NCBI GenBank assembly: GCA_934572535.1
Contig: CAKTLJ010000004.1
Location: 1 to 64,000, forward strand
Direction of reading: 5' to 3'
DNA from: an uncultured Eubacteriales bacterium
GTDB lineage: Bacteria > Bacillota > Clostridia > Oscillospirales > Oscillospiraceae
Length of the DNA stretch: 64,000 nucleotides
Both the position numbers and the translations under genes were made by a program. Positions 10,326-18,439 of the stretch are shown here, piece by piece. Numbering within the stretch: position 1 is the stretch's first letter; the number at the start of each line of letters is the position of its first letter. A model generated the notes under the pieces. That model saw nothing but the letters and a program-made list of their open reading frames with translations, did no database searches and was not told where the DNA came from.

Positions 10326-11123
10326 TCAGAAATATGCGAAAACCTCGCCCTGCCGGGCGGCGATCTCCACGTCCAGGCCGGGGAAGGCCGCCTCCAGCCA
10401 GGCCTTCACCACGGGGCAGACCACCGTCTCCGTGGCGTAGTGCCCGGCGTCCAGCAGGTTCACCCCCAGGTCCCTGGCCTCCAGATAGAGGTCGTGCTTG
10501 AGGTCGGCGGTCAGGAAGGTGTCGCAGCCCTGGGCCTTGACCAGGGGGAGCATACTGCCGCAGGCCCCGCCGCCCACCGCCACCCTGCGGACCGGAACGC
10601 CCGCGTCCAGGACCCGCACCCCCTCCAGGGCCAGGGCCTGCTTGACGCGGCGGGCGAAGTCCTCCAGGGGGAGCGGCCCGCCGGAGAGCAGGCCCACCCG
10701 GCCGATGCCGTAGGCCGCGCCGTTCTCATCCTCGCCGTCCACCTCCAGGGGGACCGGGTCCTCCAGGCCCACCAGGCGGGCCAGCTCGGAATTCACGCCC
10801 CCCTCGGCGGCATCCAGGTTGGTGTGGGCGCAGATGGCGGCGAGGTGGCTCTCCACCAGGGCCAGGAGCTTCCGGCCGGTGGAGGTCTCGTCCGTGACCT
10901 GGCCGATCTGGCCCCAAATGACCGGGTGGTGGGCCACGATGAGCTGGCAGCCCTTCTCCGCCGCCTCCCCGATGACCTCGGGGGTGATGTCCAGGGCCAC
11001 CAGGACCTTGGTGACCGCCTGGTCGCCCCGGCCCACCAGGAAGCCCGCGTTGTCAAAGCCCGCCTGATACCGGAAGGGGGCCTTCCGGTCCAGCAGGTCG
11101 TAGATCTCTCTTACCGTTGCCAT
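10326..11123 (-). CDS. Nif3-like dinuclear metal-centre protein (GTP cyclohydrolase I type 2 family)
   Basis: A 265-residue member of the Nif3/YqfO family, which forms hexameric toroids with two metal ions per subunit; the biochemical role is still unsettled. Visible metal ligands include the AHHP motif in LIVAHHPVIWG, AHTNLDAA, and the C-terminal DAGHYATE. The length fits the short form without the central PII-like insertion. The chosen start overlaps the end of trmK by 13 bases, and this trmK-nif3 pairing is widespread in Firmicutes. Confidence 0.93.
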   Translation of the reverse strand: MATVREIYDLLDRKAPFRYQAGFDNAGFLVGRGDQAVTKVLVALDITPEVIGEAAEKGCQLIVAHHPVIWGQIGQVTDETSTGRKLLALVESHLAAICAHTNLDAAEGGVNSELARLVGLEDPVPLEVDGEDENGAAYGIGRVGLLSGGPLPLEDFARRVKQALALEGVRVLDAGVPVRRVAVGGGACGSMLPLVKAQGCDTFLTADLKHDLYLEARDLGVNLLDAGHYATETVVCPVVKAWLEAAFPGLDVEIAARQGEVFAYF

Positions 11124-11815
11124 GCGCTCCACTCCTTTTCCATGGCCCTGAGTCCTGCCAGGAGGGCCTCCTCCTGGGCCAGGGCCGCCTCGTTCCCGCT
11201 GCCCTGCTTCATACCGGCCAGCGCCCGCTCTCTCCGGCGGATCTGGTCCTTCAGGTACGCCCCGCGGCAGGGGTCCGCCTCCCCCGGCTGCTGGCGGCCC
11301 GCCCACAGCTCGGCGGGGGTATAGGGCCGCGCGGTCTCCCCGCCGGTGGCGGTGAGGACGACGTAGAACTTCTCCCCCTCCCGCACGACCTGCTCCCGCT
11401 GGATCTCGTATCCGTTCTCCAGCAGCCAGCGGCGCAGCTCCGGCTGGGAGCTCATGGGCTGGAGGAGCAGGCGGGAGGACCGGGTCCAGGGGGCCTGGGC
11501 CAGGATGCGGGCGATCAGCTCGCCCCCCATGCCGCAGATGGCCACGGCGTCCGCCTCGTCCGGGCCGATGCCCGCCAGCCCGTCGCAGCGGCGGAAGGCG
11601 ATCCGCGCCGCCACCCCATAGCTCCGGGCGGTCTCCCGCCCCCGCTGGAGGGGGCCTTCGTTCACGTCCGAGGCCACCGCCCGGGAGATGGTCCCCTCCA
11701 GCAGCAGCCAGACCGGCAGGTAGGCGTGGTCGGTGCCCACGTCGGCCAGCTTGGCCCCCGGGGGGATCTGGGCGGCGATGGCGGCCAGGCGGGGGGACAG
11801 TTCCAGTTTGTTCAT
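11111..11815 (-). CDS. trmK: tRNA (adenine-22 N1)-methyltransferase TrmK
   Basis: Methylates N1 of adenine 22 in tRNA using S-adenosylmethionine. The 234 residues show the Rossmann AdoMet-binding motif ADVGTDHAYLP (about residues 24-34) and the catalytic-loop AICGMGGELI. The ATG was chosen because a GGGAGCT ribosome-binding site lies directly upstream and the family begins at this point (LSPRLAAIA). The gene lies between a terminator of the upstream DUF1858 gene and the overlapping nif3-like gene. Confidence 0.93.
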   Translation of the reverse strand: MNKLELSPRLAAIAAQIPPGAKLADVGTDHAYLPVWLLLEGTISRAVASDVNEGPLQRGRETARSYGVAARIAFRRCDGLAGIGPDEADAVAICGMGGELIARILAQAPWTRSSRLLLQPMSSQPELRRWLLENGYEIQREQVVREGEKFYVVLTATGGETARPYTPAELWAGRQQPGEADPCRGAYLKDQIRRRERALAGMKQGSGNEAALAQEEALLAGLRAMEKEWSAWQR

Positions 11816-11834
11816 GACAGCTCCCTTCTTCCCA

Positions 11835-11863
11835 CAAAAAAGGGGGCGGGAAACCCCGCCCCC
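11835..11863 (-). terminator. Intrinsic terminator after the DUF1858 gene
   Basis: Read leftward, a GC-rich hairpin (GGGGCGGG, four-base loop, CCCGCCCC) is followed by TTTTTTGT. It sits 13 bases after the DUF1858 stop. It also lies only about 20 bases in front of trmK, so trmK must depend on read-through or on its own weak promoter. Confidence 0.85.
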
Positions 11864-11876
11864 TGTATTTGGCTCG

Positions 11877-12086
11877 TTACTTCTTGTTGGCTGCGATGAG
11901 GTCGTTGAGCTCCTTGACCAGGTCTTCGACCGAGGTGTTGTGGACCATGCAGGCCTCCTCAACGGTCTCGTTCCGGGAGGCGGGGCAGCCCAGGCAGTGC
12001 ATTCCGATGTTCAGGAAGGCAGGTGCGGCCTCGGGCGCAATGTCCAGGATATCGCCCACGATGGTGTCTTTGGTGATGGTTGCCAT
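11877..12086 (-). CDS. DUF1858 small redox-disulfide protein
   Basis: A 69-residue protein of the DUF1858 family (hybrid-cluster-protein-associated redox disulfide domain). It carries one CLGC pair (C-x2-C) around residues 32-35, in the context HCLGCPAS, which in this family is proposed to form a redox-active disulfide. The ATG follows GGAGGA at six bases; a longer reading has no ribosome-binding site. It is flanked by terminators on both sides, so it is a single-gene unit. The physiological partner is unknown, and no hybrid cluster protein gene is nearby. Confidence 0.85.
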   Translation of the reverse strand: MATITKDTIVGDILDIAPEAAPAFLNIGMHCLGCPASRNETVEEACMVHNTSVEDLVKELNDLIAANKK

Positions 12087-12149
12087 GGTGTGTCCTCCAT
12101 TCGTTTGGGGGGCCGCCGGGGTCCCGGACAGCCACCCCTGTATTTTCTG

Positions 12150-12186
12150 ATAAAAAGAGGGACCAGCCATACGGCAGTCCCCCTTT
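12150..12186 (-). terminator. Probable terminator after ispH-S1
   Basis: Read leftward, an imperfect hairpin (GGGACTGCC, GTAT loop, GGCTGGTCCC) is followed by TCTTTTTAT. It lies about 50 bases after the ispH-S1 stop. Confidence 0.6.
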
Positions 12187-12237
12187 CTTCATTCTGTGTG
12201 TCTGCCGCAGAAAGTATTCATTCCAGGTTTGGATCGA

Positions 12238-14184
12238 TTACTCCTCGTCCTCGTCGTCGGCAGCGTCGTTGAGCAGAGCGCGGATGGACAGAGAGACCTT
12301 CTTGCGCTCGTCGTCGATGTCGGTGATCTTCACGTCCACGATCTGGCCCTCTTCCAGGACGTCGCCGGGCTTCTCGATGCGGTGATCCGCGATCTGGGAG
12401 ATGTGGATCAGGCCGTCCACGCCGGGAACGATCTCAGCAAAGGCGCCGAAGGTCATCAGCTTGACCACGCGCACGCTGGCCACGGAACCCACATCGTAGG
12501 TGGAGACGAACTTCTCCCAGGGATCCTGGCTGCGGTCCTTCATGCCCAGAGAGATCTTTCTCTTCTCGGGGTCGAAGGAGATGACATAGACGGAGACCTC
12601 GTCGCCGACGGAAACCACCTCTGCGGGGTTCTTGATGCGGCTCCAGGACAGCTCGGAGACGTGGACCATGCCGTCCACGCCGCCGATGTCCACGAAGGCG
12701 CCGTAGGAAGTCAGGGACTTCACAACGCCGTCGTATCTCTTGCCGACCTCGATGTTCTCCCAGACCTCAGCGGCCTTGGCAGCGCGGGCCTCGGCGGCCA
12801 CGGCGCGGATGGAGCCCACCACGCGGCGGCGGGAGCGGTTGACCTCGGTGATGCGCAGCTGGACGCGCTCCTTGATCATCTCGGACAGGTCAGCGCCGCG
12901 AGGCATACCGGTCTGAGAGGCGGGAACGAAGACGCGGATGCCCTTGACGTTGACCACGATGCCGCCCTTGTTGTCCTCGGTGACGACGCCTTCCATGACG
13001 GTCTTGTCTTCCACGGCAGCCTCGATGGTGTCCCAGTTCTTCACGGTGTCCAGACGCTTCTTGGACAGGGTGGCAACGCCCTCCATGTCGTTGACGCGCA
13101 TGACATAGGTCTCGATCTCGTCGCCGACCTTCACGATGTCCTCCACCTTCACGGTGGGGTCGTCGGACAGCTCGGAGATGGGGATGTAACCGGCGTGCTT
13201 GGTGCCCAGGTCCACGTTGACCTCGGTAGCGGTGATGCCGGTGACGACACCTGTGACCTTATCCCCAGTATTTAAAGTTTTGATGGATCTCTCCAGCATG
13301 TCTTCGAAAGACTCTTCGATCTCCATGTTGTTCAGCTCGTCGCTCATTTTGTTTTTGACCTCCTTTATTATCCACCCCGGCGTAGACGCACCGGCGGTGA
13401 TTCCCACAGAAGCTACCCCGCTTACCATACTCCGGTCAAGCTCCTCAGCCCGGCTGATGTGGAGTACCAGCGGGCAGTGCGCCCGGCATAACTCAGCAAG
13501 ACGGTTCGTGTTGGAGCTTTTTCGGTCGCCGATCACGATCATTGCGCCGCAGTGCTCCGCCAGACGCTGTGCTTCTGATTGCCGCTTACACGTAGCGTCA
13601 CATATTGTATCAAAAATTTCCGCGTTTGTACACTCTTTTTTCACTTTTTCTCTGCATGGAGTCCAAATTTTATCCGTAGATGTAGTTTGGGAAACCATGG
13701 TGAGCGGTTTTTGTGGATTTTCTTTGTCCGCTTCCAAAAAAATCGACAGCTCCGCTTCGTTGCGAAAGACCTTCGCCCCTTGGCACCAACCGGCGATCGC
13801 CTTCACCTCGGGGTGCTCCGGCGCGCCGATGATGACGACCTGGCGGCCCCGGTCCCCGGCGTCCTTCACGATCTCGTGGATCCTGGAGACGTTGACGCAG
13901 GTGGCGTCGGCAATGGGGCAGCCCATCGCCGCCAGCCGGTCATAGACCGCCTTCCCCTCCCCGTGGGAGCGGATGATGACCCCGCACCCGGCGGGGACCT
14001 GGTCGATGCTGTCCACGCAGCCCACGCCGTGGGCCGCCAGCTCCTCGATGACGTTGTCGTTGTGGATGACCGGCCCCAGCATGACGTAGGGCTGGCCGCT
14101 CTCGGCGATCTGCTGGGCCAGCTTCACCGCCCGGCGCACGCCGAAGCAGAACCCGGCGGACTTGGCCAGAAGGACCTCTCTCAT
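12238..14184 (-). CDS. ispH: IspH-ribosomal protein S1 fusion
   Basis: A 648-residue two-part protein common in Clostridia. Residues 1-282 are 4-hydroxy-3-methylbut-2-enyl diphosphate reductase, the last enzyme of the methylerythritol phosphate isoprenoid pathway. The three cysteines that hold its iron-sulfur cluster are visible (Cys13 in GFCFGVRRA, Cys96 in ADATCVNV, Cys195 in TICDATCKRQ). Residues about 300-640 hold four S1 RNA-binding repeats (for example VDGMVHVSELSW, VDGLIHISQIAD) and an acidic tail. The junction contains a complete internal ribosome-binding site and ATG, listed separately, so the S1 part may also be made alone. The gene overlaps the stop of plsC by four bases. Confidence 0.95.
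   Translation of the reverse strand: MREVLLAKSAGFCFGVRRAVKLAQQIAESGQPYVMLGPVIHNDNVIEELAAHGVGCVDSIDQVPAGCGVIIRSHGEGKAVYDRLAAMGCPIADATCVNVSRIHEIVKDAGDRGRQVVIIGAPEHPEVKAIAGWCQGAKVFRNEAELSIFLEADKENPQKPLTMVSQTTSTDKIWTPCREKVKKECTNAEIFDTICDATCKRQSEAQRLAEHCGAMIVIGDRKSSNTNRLAELCRAHCPLVLHISRAEELDRSMVSGVASVGITAGASTPGWIIKEVKNKMSDELNNMEIEESFEDMLERSIKTLNTGDKVTGVVTGITATEVNVDLGTKHAGYIPISELSDDPTVKVEDIVKVGDEIETYVMRVNDMEGVATLSKKRLDTVKNWDTIEAAVEDKTVMEGVVTEDNKGGIVVNVKGIRVFVPASQTGMPRGADLSEMIKERVQLRITEVNRSRRRVVGSIRAVAAEARAAKAAEVWENIEVGKRYDGVVKSLTSYGAFVDIGGVDGMVHVSELSWSRIKNPAEVVSVGDEVSVYVISFDPEKRKISLGMKDRSQDPWEKFVSTYDVGSVASVRVVKLMTFGAFAEIVPGVDGLIHISQIADHRIEKPGDVLEEGQIVDVKITDIDDERKKVSLSIRALLNDAADDEDEE
13345..13366 (-). 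promoter_or_regulatory. Internal ribosome-binding site and start codon within ispH-S1
   Basis: At the IspH/S1 junction the minus strand carries AAAGGAGGTC (13357-13366), nine bases before an in-frame ATG (13347-13345). The reading frame stays open across it, so the sequence both encodes the fusion linker and could start a free 369-residue S1-like protein (12238-13347). Confidence 0.65.
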
Positions 14185-14780
14185 GCCTGCGCCTCCCGGC
14201 CCAGGGCCTTGATCTTTTCCATCATGACCTCGGTGGCCGCCTGGTAGTCCTCCAGGGTCGCCTTGCGGTCCTCGGTGAAGGGCAGGTAGGGCGCCCCGAT
14301 GTTCACCCGCGTCCGGGTGAAGGGGCCGCGCGCGCCGGAGATGTAGACCGGCAGGATGGGGACCCCGGCGCGAATGGCCATCATGGCCGCGCCGGTCTTG
14401 GCCTCGCCGATCTCGTCGTTGCGGGTCCCCTCCGGGAAGATGAGCACCTGCTCGCCCCCCTTCAGGGCCTTCAGGGCCGCCTTCACCGCGCCGATGTCGG
14501 CCTTGCCGCGCTTGACCCAGATCAGAAAGCCGAACCAGTTCAGCGCGGGACCCACCACCGGCCAGCGGCTGATCTCCTCCTTGGCCATGATCCAGACCCG
14601 CCGCTTTCGGGGGAAGGCGGTCAGGATGTATAAGGGGTCGCTGTTGTGGACGTGGTTGGCGCAGATGAGCGCCGGTCCTTCCGGGATGTTCTCCCGGCCG
14701 GTGATCTTGGTCGGGCGGAAGAGGGTGGCCAGCCCGAAGATCCCCTTGGCCAGGACGTAGGCAATGTCGTATTTTTTCAA
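14181..14780 (-). CDS. plsC: 1-acyl-sn-glycerol-3-phosphate acyltransferase (PlsC family)
   Basis: Transfers an acyl chain to the sn-2 position of lysophosphatidic acid, giving phosphatidic acid at the membrane. The 199 residues contain the catalytic H-x4-D motif (NHVHNSD, about residues 37-43), the FPEGTR substrate-binding motif near residue 115 and the downstream GVPILPVYISG motif. It overlaps both neighbours by four bases (cmk upstream, ispH downstream), indicating translational coupling. plsY and gpsA elsewhere in the window supply its substrate pathway. Confidence 0.93.
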   Translation of the reverse strand: MKKYDIAYVLAKGIFGLATLFRPTKITGRENIPEGPALICANHVHNSDPLYILTAFPRKRRVWIMAKEEISRWPVVGPALNWFGFLIWVKRGKADIGAVKAALKALKGGEQVLIFPEGTRNDEIGEAKTGAAMMAIRAGVPILPVYISGARGPFTRTRVNIGAPYLPFTEDRKATLEDYQAATEVMMEKIKALGREAQA

Positions 14781-15454
14781 AGCGCCAGCCTCTCTTTCAC
14801 GATGGTTTGGAGCAGCGCGAGGCTCTCCTCCAGGTCCAGGTGGGAGGTGTCCGCCACCACGGCGTCCGCCGCCTGCTTCAAGGGGGCCATCGCCCGGTGG
14901 GTGTCGGCATAGTCCCGCTGGACGATCTCCTCCTTGACCTTCTCAAAGGGGACCGTCTCGCCCTTTTCCAGCAGCTCCTTGTGGCGGCGGTGCGCCCGCG
15001 CCTCCACGGAGGCGGTGAGGTAGATCTTCAGGTCGGCGTCGGGCAGGACCACGGTGCCGATGTCCCGCCCGTCCATGATGACGCTGTTCTCCCGGGCCAT
15101 GGCCCGCTGCTTCTCCAGCAAAAAGGCCCGCACGGCGGGGATGGGCGAGACCTGGGAGGCGTAGCGGGAGACCTCGTTCTTCCGGATGGCGGCGGTGACG
15201 TCCTCGCCGTTGAGGATCATGTGCTGGAGGCCGTCCGCCCCGTACTCCATGGCGATGTCGATGGTCTCCAGGCAGGGCAGCACGTCCGCCTCCTTGGCGC
15301 AGTCTCCCCCCTGGCGGGCCACGTAGAGGCCCACGGTGCGGTAGATGGCCCCCGTATCGACGTACAGAAAGCCCAGCCAGGCGGCCAGGGCCTTGGCCAG
15401 GGTGCTCTTCCCCGCCCCGGACGGCCCGTCGATGGCGATGCTGTAGTTGCTCAT
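14777..15454 (-). CDS. cmk: Cytidylate kinase
   Basis: Phosphorylates CMP and dCMP with ATP for nucleotide recycling. The 225 residues show the P-loop GPSGAGKST at 10-18, the YVDTGAIYR motif, and DGRDIGTVV typical of Cmk. The ATG chosen is the one at the family N-terminus and overlaps the upstream flavoprotein gene by four bases. The order cmk-plsC-ispH/S1 is a well-known Clostridial arrangement. Confidence 0.96.
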   Translation of the reverse strand: MSNYSIAIDGPSGAGKSTLAKALAAWLGFLYVDTGAIYRTVGLYVARQGGDCAKEADVLPCLETIDIAMEYGADGLQHMILNGEDVTAAIRKNEVSRYASQVSPIPAVRAFLLEKQRAMARENSVIMDGRDIGTVVLPDADLKIYLTASVEARAHRRHKELLEKGETVPFEKVKEEIVQRDYADTHRAMAPLKQAADAVVADTSHLDLEESLALLQTIVKERLAL

Positions 15455-16704
15455 GCTCTCTCCTCCTCTGCATAGCGGGCGGCGCTCTCTCCGGCCACCT
15501 GGCCGGTGTACCAGGCGATCTGTAGGTTGAAGCCGCCGGTGTAGGCGTCCACGTCCAGGACCTCTCCCGCCAGGAAGAGGCCCCGGGTCTTCTTGGACAT
15601 CATGGTGCCGGGGTCGATCTCCCCGGTCCTGACCCCACCGGCGGTGATGATGGCCTCCTTGATGGGCCGGGTCCCGGCGATGGGGATGGTGAAGCGCTTC
15701 ATGGTCTCGATGAGGCGGCGGCGCTGGCCCTTGGTCATGGTGTTCACGGGCAGGTCCGGGGGGATGTCCGCCCGCTCGCACAGCACCGGGATCATGAGCC
15801 GGGGGGCCAAGCCCTCCAGGAAGTTGTGAAAGGCCCGGTTGGGGGCCTCGGCCACGTCCCGCAGGATGCGGGCCTCCAGCCTGGCCTCGTCCAGGGCGGG
15901 CTTGAGGTCGATGCTCGCGGTGCAGCGGTCCTTGGCCCAGTCCCCGTGGGCGCTGGCGCGCAGGACCAGCGGGCCGGAGAGGCCGAAGTGGGTGAAGAGC
16001 ATCTCCCCCTGCTCCTGGAAGACCACCTTTTTCTTCTGGTTCTTCACCGTCAGGGTCACGTTTTTCAGGGACAGGCCCTGCATCCTGGCGCAGGTGTCCC
16101 CGTCCTCCACCAGGGGGACCAGGGAGGGCCGCGGCTCCACGATCTTGTGTCCGGCCTCCCGGGCGAAGCGGTAGCCGTCGCCGGTGGAGCCGGTCCCCGG
16201 GTAGGACACGCCGCCGGTGGCGAGGACCACCGCCTCCGCCCGGAGCAGCTCCCCGTCCTCCAGCTTCACGCCGGTGACGCGGCCGTCGGCCAGCGCCAGG
16301 CCCACGGCTCTGGCCCGGCGGAGGGTGACCGCTTCCTTTTTCAGGGCGAAGAAGAGGGCATCGATCACGTCGGCCGCCTGATCGGAGCACGGAAAAACGC
16401 GCCCCCCTCGCTCGGTCTTCAGGGGAACGCCCAGTTTTTCAAAGTATTCCATGACCGCCTCGGGCGGGAACTTCGTCACCGCGCTGTACAGGAAGCGCCC
16501 GTTGCGGGGCACGTTGTTCAGCACGCCCTCGGGGGTGGTGTTGTTGGTCAGGTTGCACCGGCCCTTGCCGGTGATGTAGAGCTTGCGGCCCAGCTTTTCG
16601 TTCGGCTCCAGCAGGGTCACGCTGGCCCCCGCCCGCCGCGCGGAGAGGGCCGCCATCATCCCGGCCGCGCCGCCGCCGATCACGACCACCTGGTCTCGCA
16701 TCAT
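15451..16704 (-). CDS. YhiN/HI0933-family FAD-dependent oxidoreductase
   Basis: A 417-residue flavoprotein of the HI0933 family. It has an N-terminal dinucleotide-binding fold (VVIGGGAAGMMAAL, residues 6-19), the ITGKGRCNLTNN motif that marks the family near residue 45, and the C-terminal GGFNLQIAWYTG segment that completes the FAD site. The reaction is not established for most members. It sits between rpiR-type regulator and cmk with four-base overlaps on both sides, so it belongs to the same transcript; no functional link to either is evident. Confidence 0.9.
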   Translation of the reverse strand: MMRDQVVVIGGGAAGMMAALSARRAGASVTLLEPNEKLGRKLYITGKGRCNLTNNTTPEGVLNNVPRNGRFLYSAVTKFPPEAVMEYFEKLGVPLKTERGGRVFPCSDQAADVIDALFFALKKEAVTLRRARAVGLALADGRVTGVKLEDGELLRAEAVVLATGGVSYPGTGSTGDGYRFAREAGHKIVEPRPSLVPLVEDGDTCARMQGLSLKNVTLTVKNQKKKVVFQEQGEMLFTHFGLSGPLVLRASAHGDWAKDRCTASIDLKPALDEARLEARILRDVAEAPNRAFHNFLEGLAPRLMIPVLCERADIPPDLPVNTMTKGQRRRLIETMKRFTIPIAGTRPIKEAIITAGGVRTGEIDPGTMMSKKTRGLFLAGEVLDVDAYTGGFNLQIAWYTGQVAGESAARYAEEERA

Positions 16705-17570
16705 TGGTTCTCTTCCTCCATGCTGACAAAGATGCCGTGCTCCTCCCAGATGTGCTCCAGGCGCTCGAAGTGGTCCACCACGTCGGACTTGCTCCGGGCG
16801 ATGGCCACCAGGAGGGCGTTGATGAGGCTCAGGGGCGCGACCAGGGAGTCCACAAAGGAGGCCATGTCGCTCTTGGCCAGCAGCACGTAGTCGGCCGCCT
16901 TGGCCATGGAGTTGGACGCGCTGTCGGTGATGGCGATGACCTTGGAGCCGCGCTCGTGGGCGAAGTTGATGGCCCGGACGGTCCGGCGGGAGTAGCGGGG
17001 GAAGGACAGGCCGATGGTCACATCGCCCTCTCCCACCTGGACGATCTGGTCGAAGATCTCCTGGTTGGCGCTCTCGCCCACGTGGACCACATTGTCGAAC
17101 ATGAGGCCGAAGTAGAAGGACATGAAGCCCGCCAGCGAGCCGGAGGAGCGCGTGCCCAGGATGTAGATCTTCTTGGCGTTGACGATGGTCTCCACCGCCG
17201 CGTCAAAGCTCTCCCGGTCCAGCTCCTCCATGGTCAGGCGGATCTTCTCCATGTCCGACTGCATCACGTTGGAGACCACATCCTGGTTGCCGATGAGGTC
17301 GTTGGACACCTCGATCCGCTGGATGGAGGTCAGCTTGTTCCGGATCATCTCCTGCAGCGCCTTCTGCATGGCGGGGTAGCCATCGTATTTCAGCTCCGAG
17401 GCAAAGCGCACCACCGTGGATTCACTGACGTGAACGGTCTTGCCCAGCTTGCTCGCCGTCATAAACGCGGCCTTGTCATAGGATGTCAAAATATAGTTCG
17501 CAATGAGTTTCTGCCCCTTGGAAAAGGTGTGCATCTTGCTGCTGATCAGCGCTAAAATATCTTTCGCCAT
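16701..17570 (-). CDS. MurR/RpiR family transcriptional regulator
   Basis: A 289-residue regulator with an N-terminal RpiR helix-turn-helix (residues about 1-77; TASKLGKTVHVSESTVVRFA) and a C-terminal SIS phosphosugar-binding domain (about 125-265; YILGTRSSG, LSFPRYSR). Members usually sense sugar phosphates. The ATG follows AAAGAGGACG; a longer reading would start inside the promoter region. It heads the operon rpiR-yhiN-cmk-plsC-ispH, but none of those genes handles sugars, so its targets may lie elsewhere. Confidence 0.9.
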   Translation of the reverse strand: MAKDILALISSKMHTFSKGQKLIANYILTSYDKAAFMTASKLGKTVHVSESTVVRFASELKYDGYPAMQKALQEMIRNKLTSIQRIEVSNDLIGNQDVVSNVMQSDMEKIRLTMEELDRESFDAAVETIVNAKKIYILGTRSSGSLAGFMSFYFGLMFDNVVHVGESANQEIFDQIVQVGEGDVTIGLSFPRYSRRTVRAINFAHERGSKVIAITDSASNSMAKAADYVLLAKSDMASFVDSLVAPLSLINALLVAIARSKSDVVDHFERLEHIWEEHGIFVSMEEENQ

Positions 17571-17664
17571 GCCATCGTCCTCTTTTCGTTCCGCGCCCGC
17601 AGGGGTGCGGTGTTCTCTCGGGCCGTCAGCCGCGCGCGGCTTTTTCCCGTCATCTTTTGCAAAT

Positions 17665-17693
17665 ATTATAGCGCGGTTCCAATTTTTTTGCAA
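17665..17693 (-). promoter_or_regulatory. Sigma-A promoter of the rpiR-yhiN-cmk-plsC-ispH operon
   Basis: On the minus strand TTGCAA (17688-17693) and a perfect TATAAT (17665-17670) are separated by 17 bases, about 95 bases upstream of the rpiR-type ATG. Confidence 0.8.
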
Positions 17694-17724
17694 GAAAAAA
17701 ATCTCGCGCTTGCAGGCAGAGGCC

Positions 17725-18429
17725 TCACCGCAGCAGGTCCAGCTCCTCCGCCGTCAGGGGCCGCCACTGGCCGGGCTTCAGGCTGCGGTCCAGGTCCAGC
17801 CTGCCCTCCCGCACCCGCTTGAGCCGCCGGACGCTCATCCCGCAGAGGGCGCACATGCGGCGGACCTGGCGGTTCTTCCCCTCGTGGATGACCACGGACA
17901 GGACCGTCCGCTCCCCCTCCTGCCGGAGGCGGCGGACCCGGGCCGGGCGCAGGGCCTGGCCGTCCAGGGTCAGGGGCTGGCCCAGCCGTAGCAGCCCCGC
18001 CGGGGTGAAGCCGGTGACCCAGACCAGATACTCCTTTTCCACCTCATGCCGGGGGTGGATGAGGGCGTTGGTCAGCGCCCCGTCGTCGGTGAGGAGGAGC
18101 AGGCCCTCCGAGTCCATGTCCAGCCGCCCCACCGGCCACACCCGGGCCGGGCAGTCCCGGACCAGATCGGCCACGGTCTTGCGCCCCCTCTCATCGGAGA
18201 GGGTGGTCACCACCCCCCGGGGCTTGTAGAGCATGAGCACGGTGCGGCCTTCGCTTCCGGTGACGACCCGGCCATCCAGGGCGATCTCGTCCCGCGCCGG
18301 GTCCGCCCGGTCGCCCAGGGCGGCCGGGACGCCGTTCACCGTCACCCGCCCGGCCGTTATGTACGCCTCCGCCGCGCGGCGGGAGCAGACGCCCGCCGCC
18401 GAGAGGATCTTTTGCAGTCGTTCTTCCAT
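17725..18429 (-). CDS. rluB: 23S rRNA pseudouridine synthase, RluB/RsuA family
   Basis: Isomerises a uridine of large-subunit rRNA to pseudouridine. The 234 residues begin with an S4 RNA-binding domain (residues about 1-60), followed by the synthase domain with the catalytic-aspartate motif VGRLDMDSEGLLL and the K-N-R-QVRRMC motif typical of the RsuA/RluB/E/F branch. The exact target uridine cannot be read from the sequence. It follows the carboxypeptidase gene by ten bases. Confidence 0.93.
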   Translation of the reverse strand: MEERLQKILSAAGVCSRRAAEAYITAGRVTVNGVPAALGDRADPARDEIALDGRVVTGSEGRTVLMLYKPRGVVTTLSDERGRKTVADLVRDCPARVWPVGRLDMDSEGLLLLTDDGALTNALIHPRHEVEKEYLVWVTGFTPAGLLRLGQPLTLDGQALRPARVRRLRQEGERTVLSVVIHEGKNRQVRRMCALCGMSVRRLKRVREGRLDLDRSLKPGQWRPLTAEELDLLR

Positions 18430-18439
18430 GACCGTCTCC

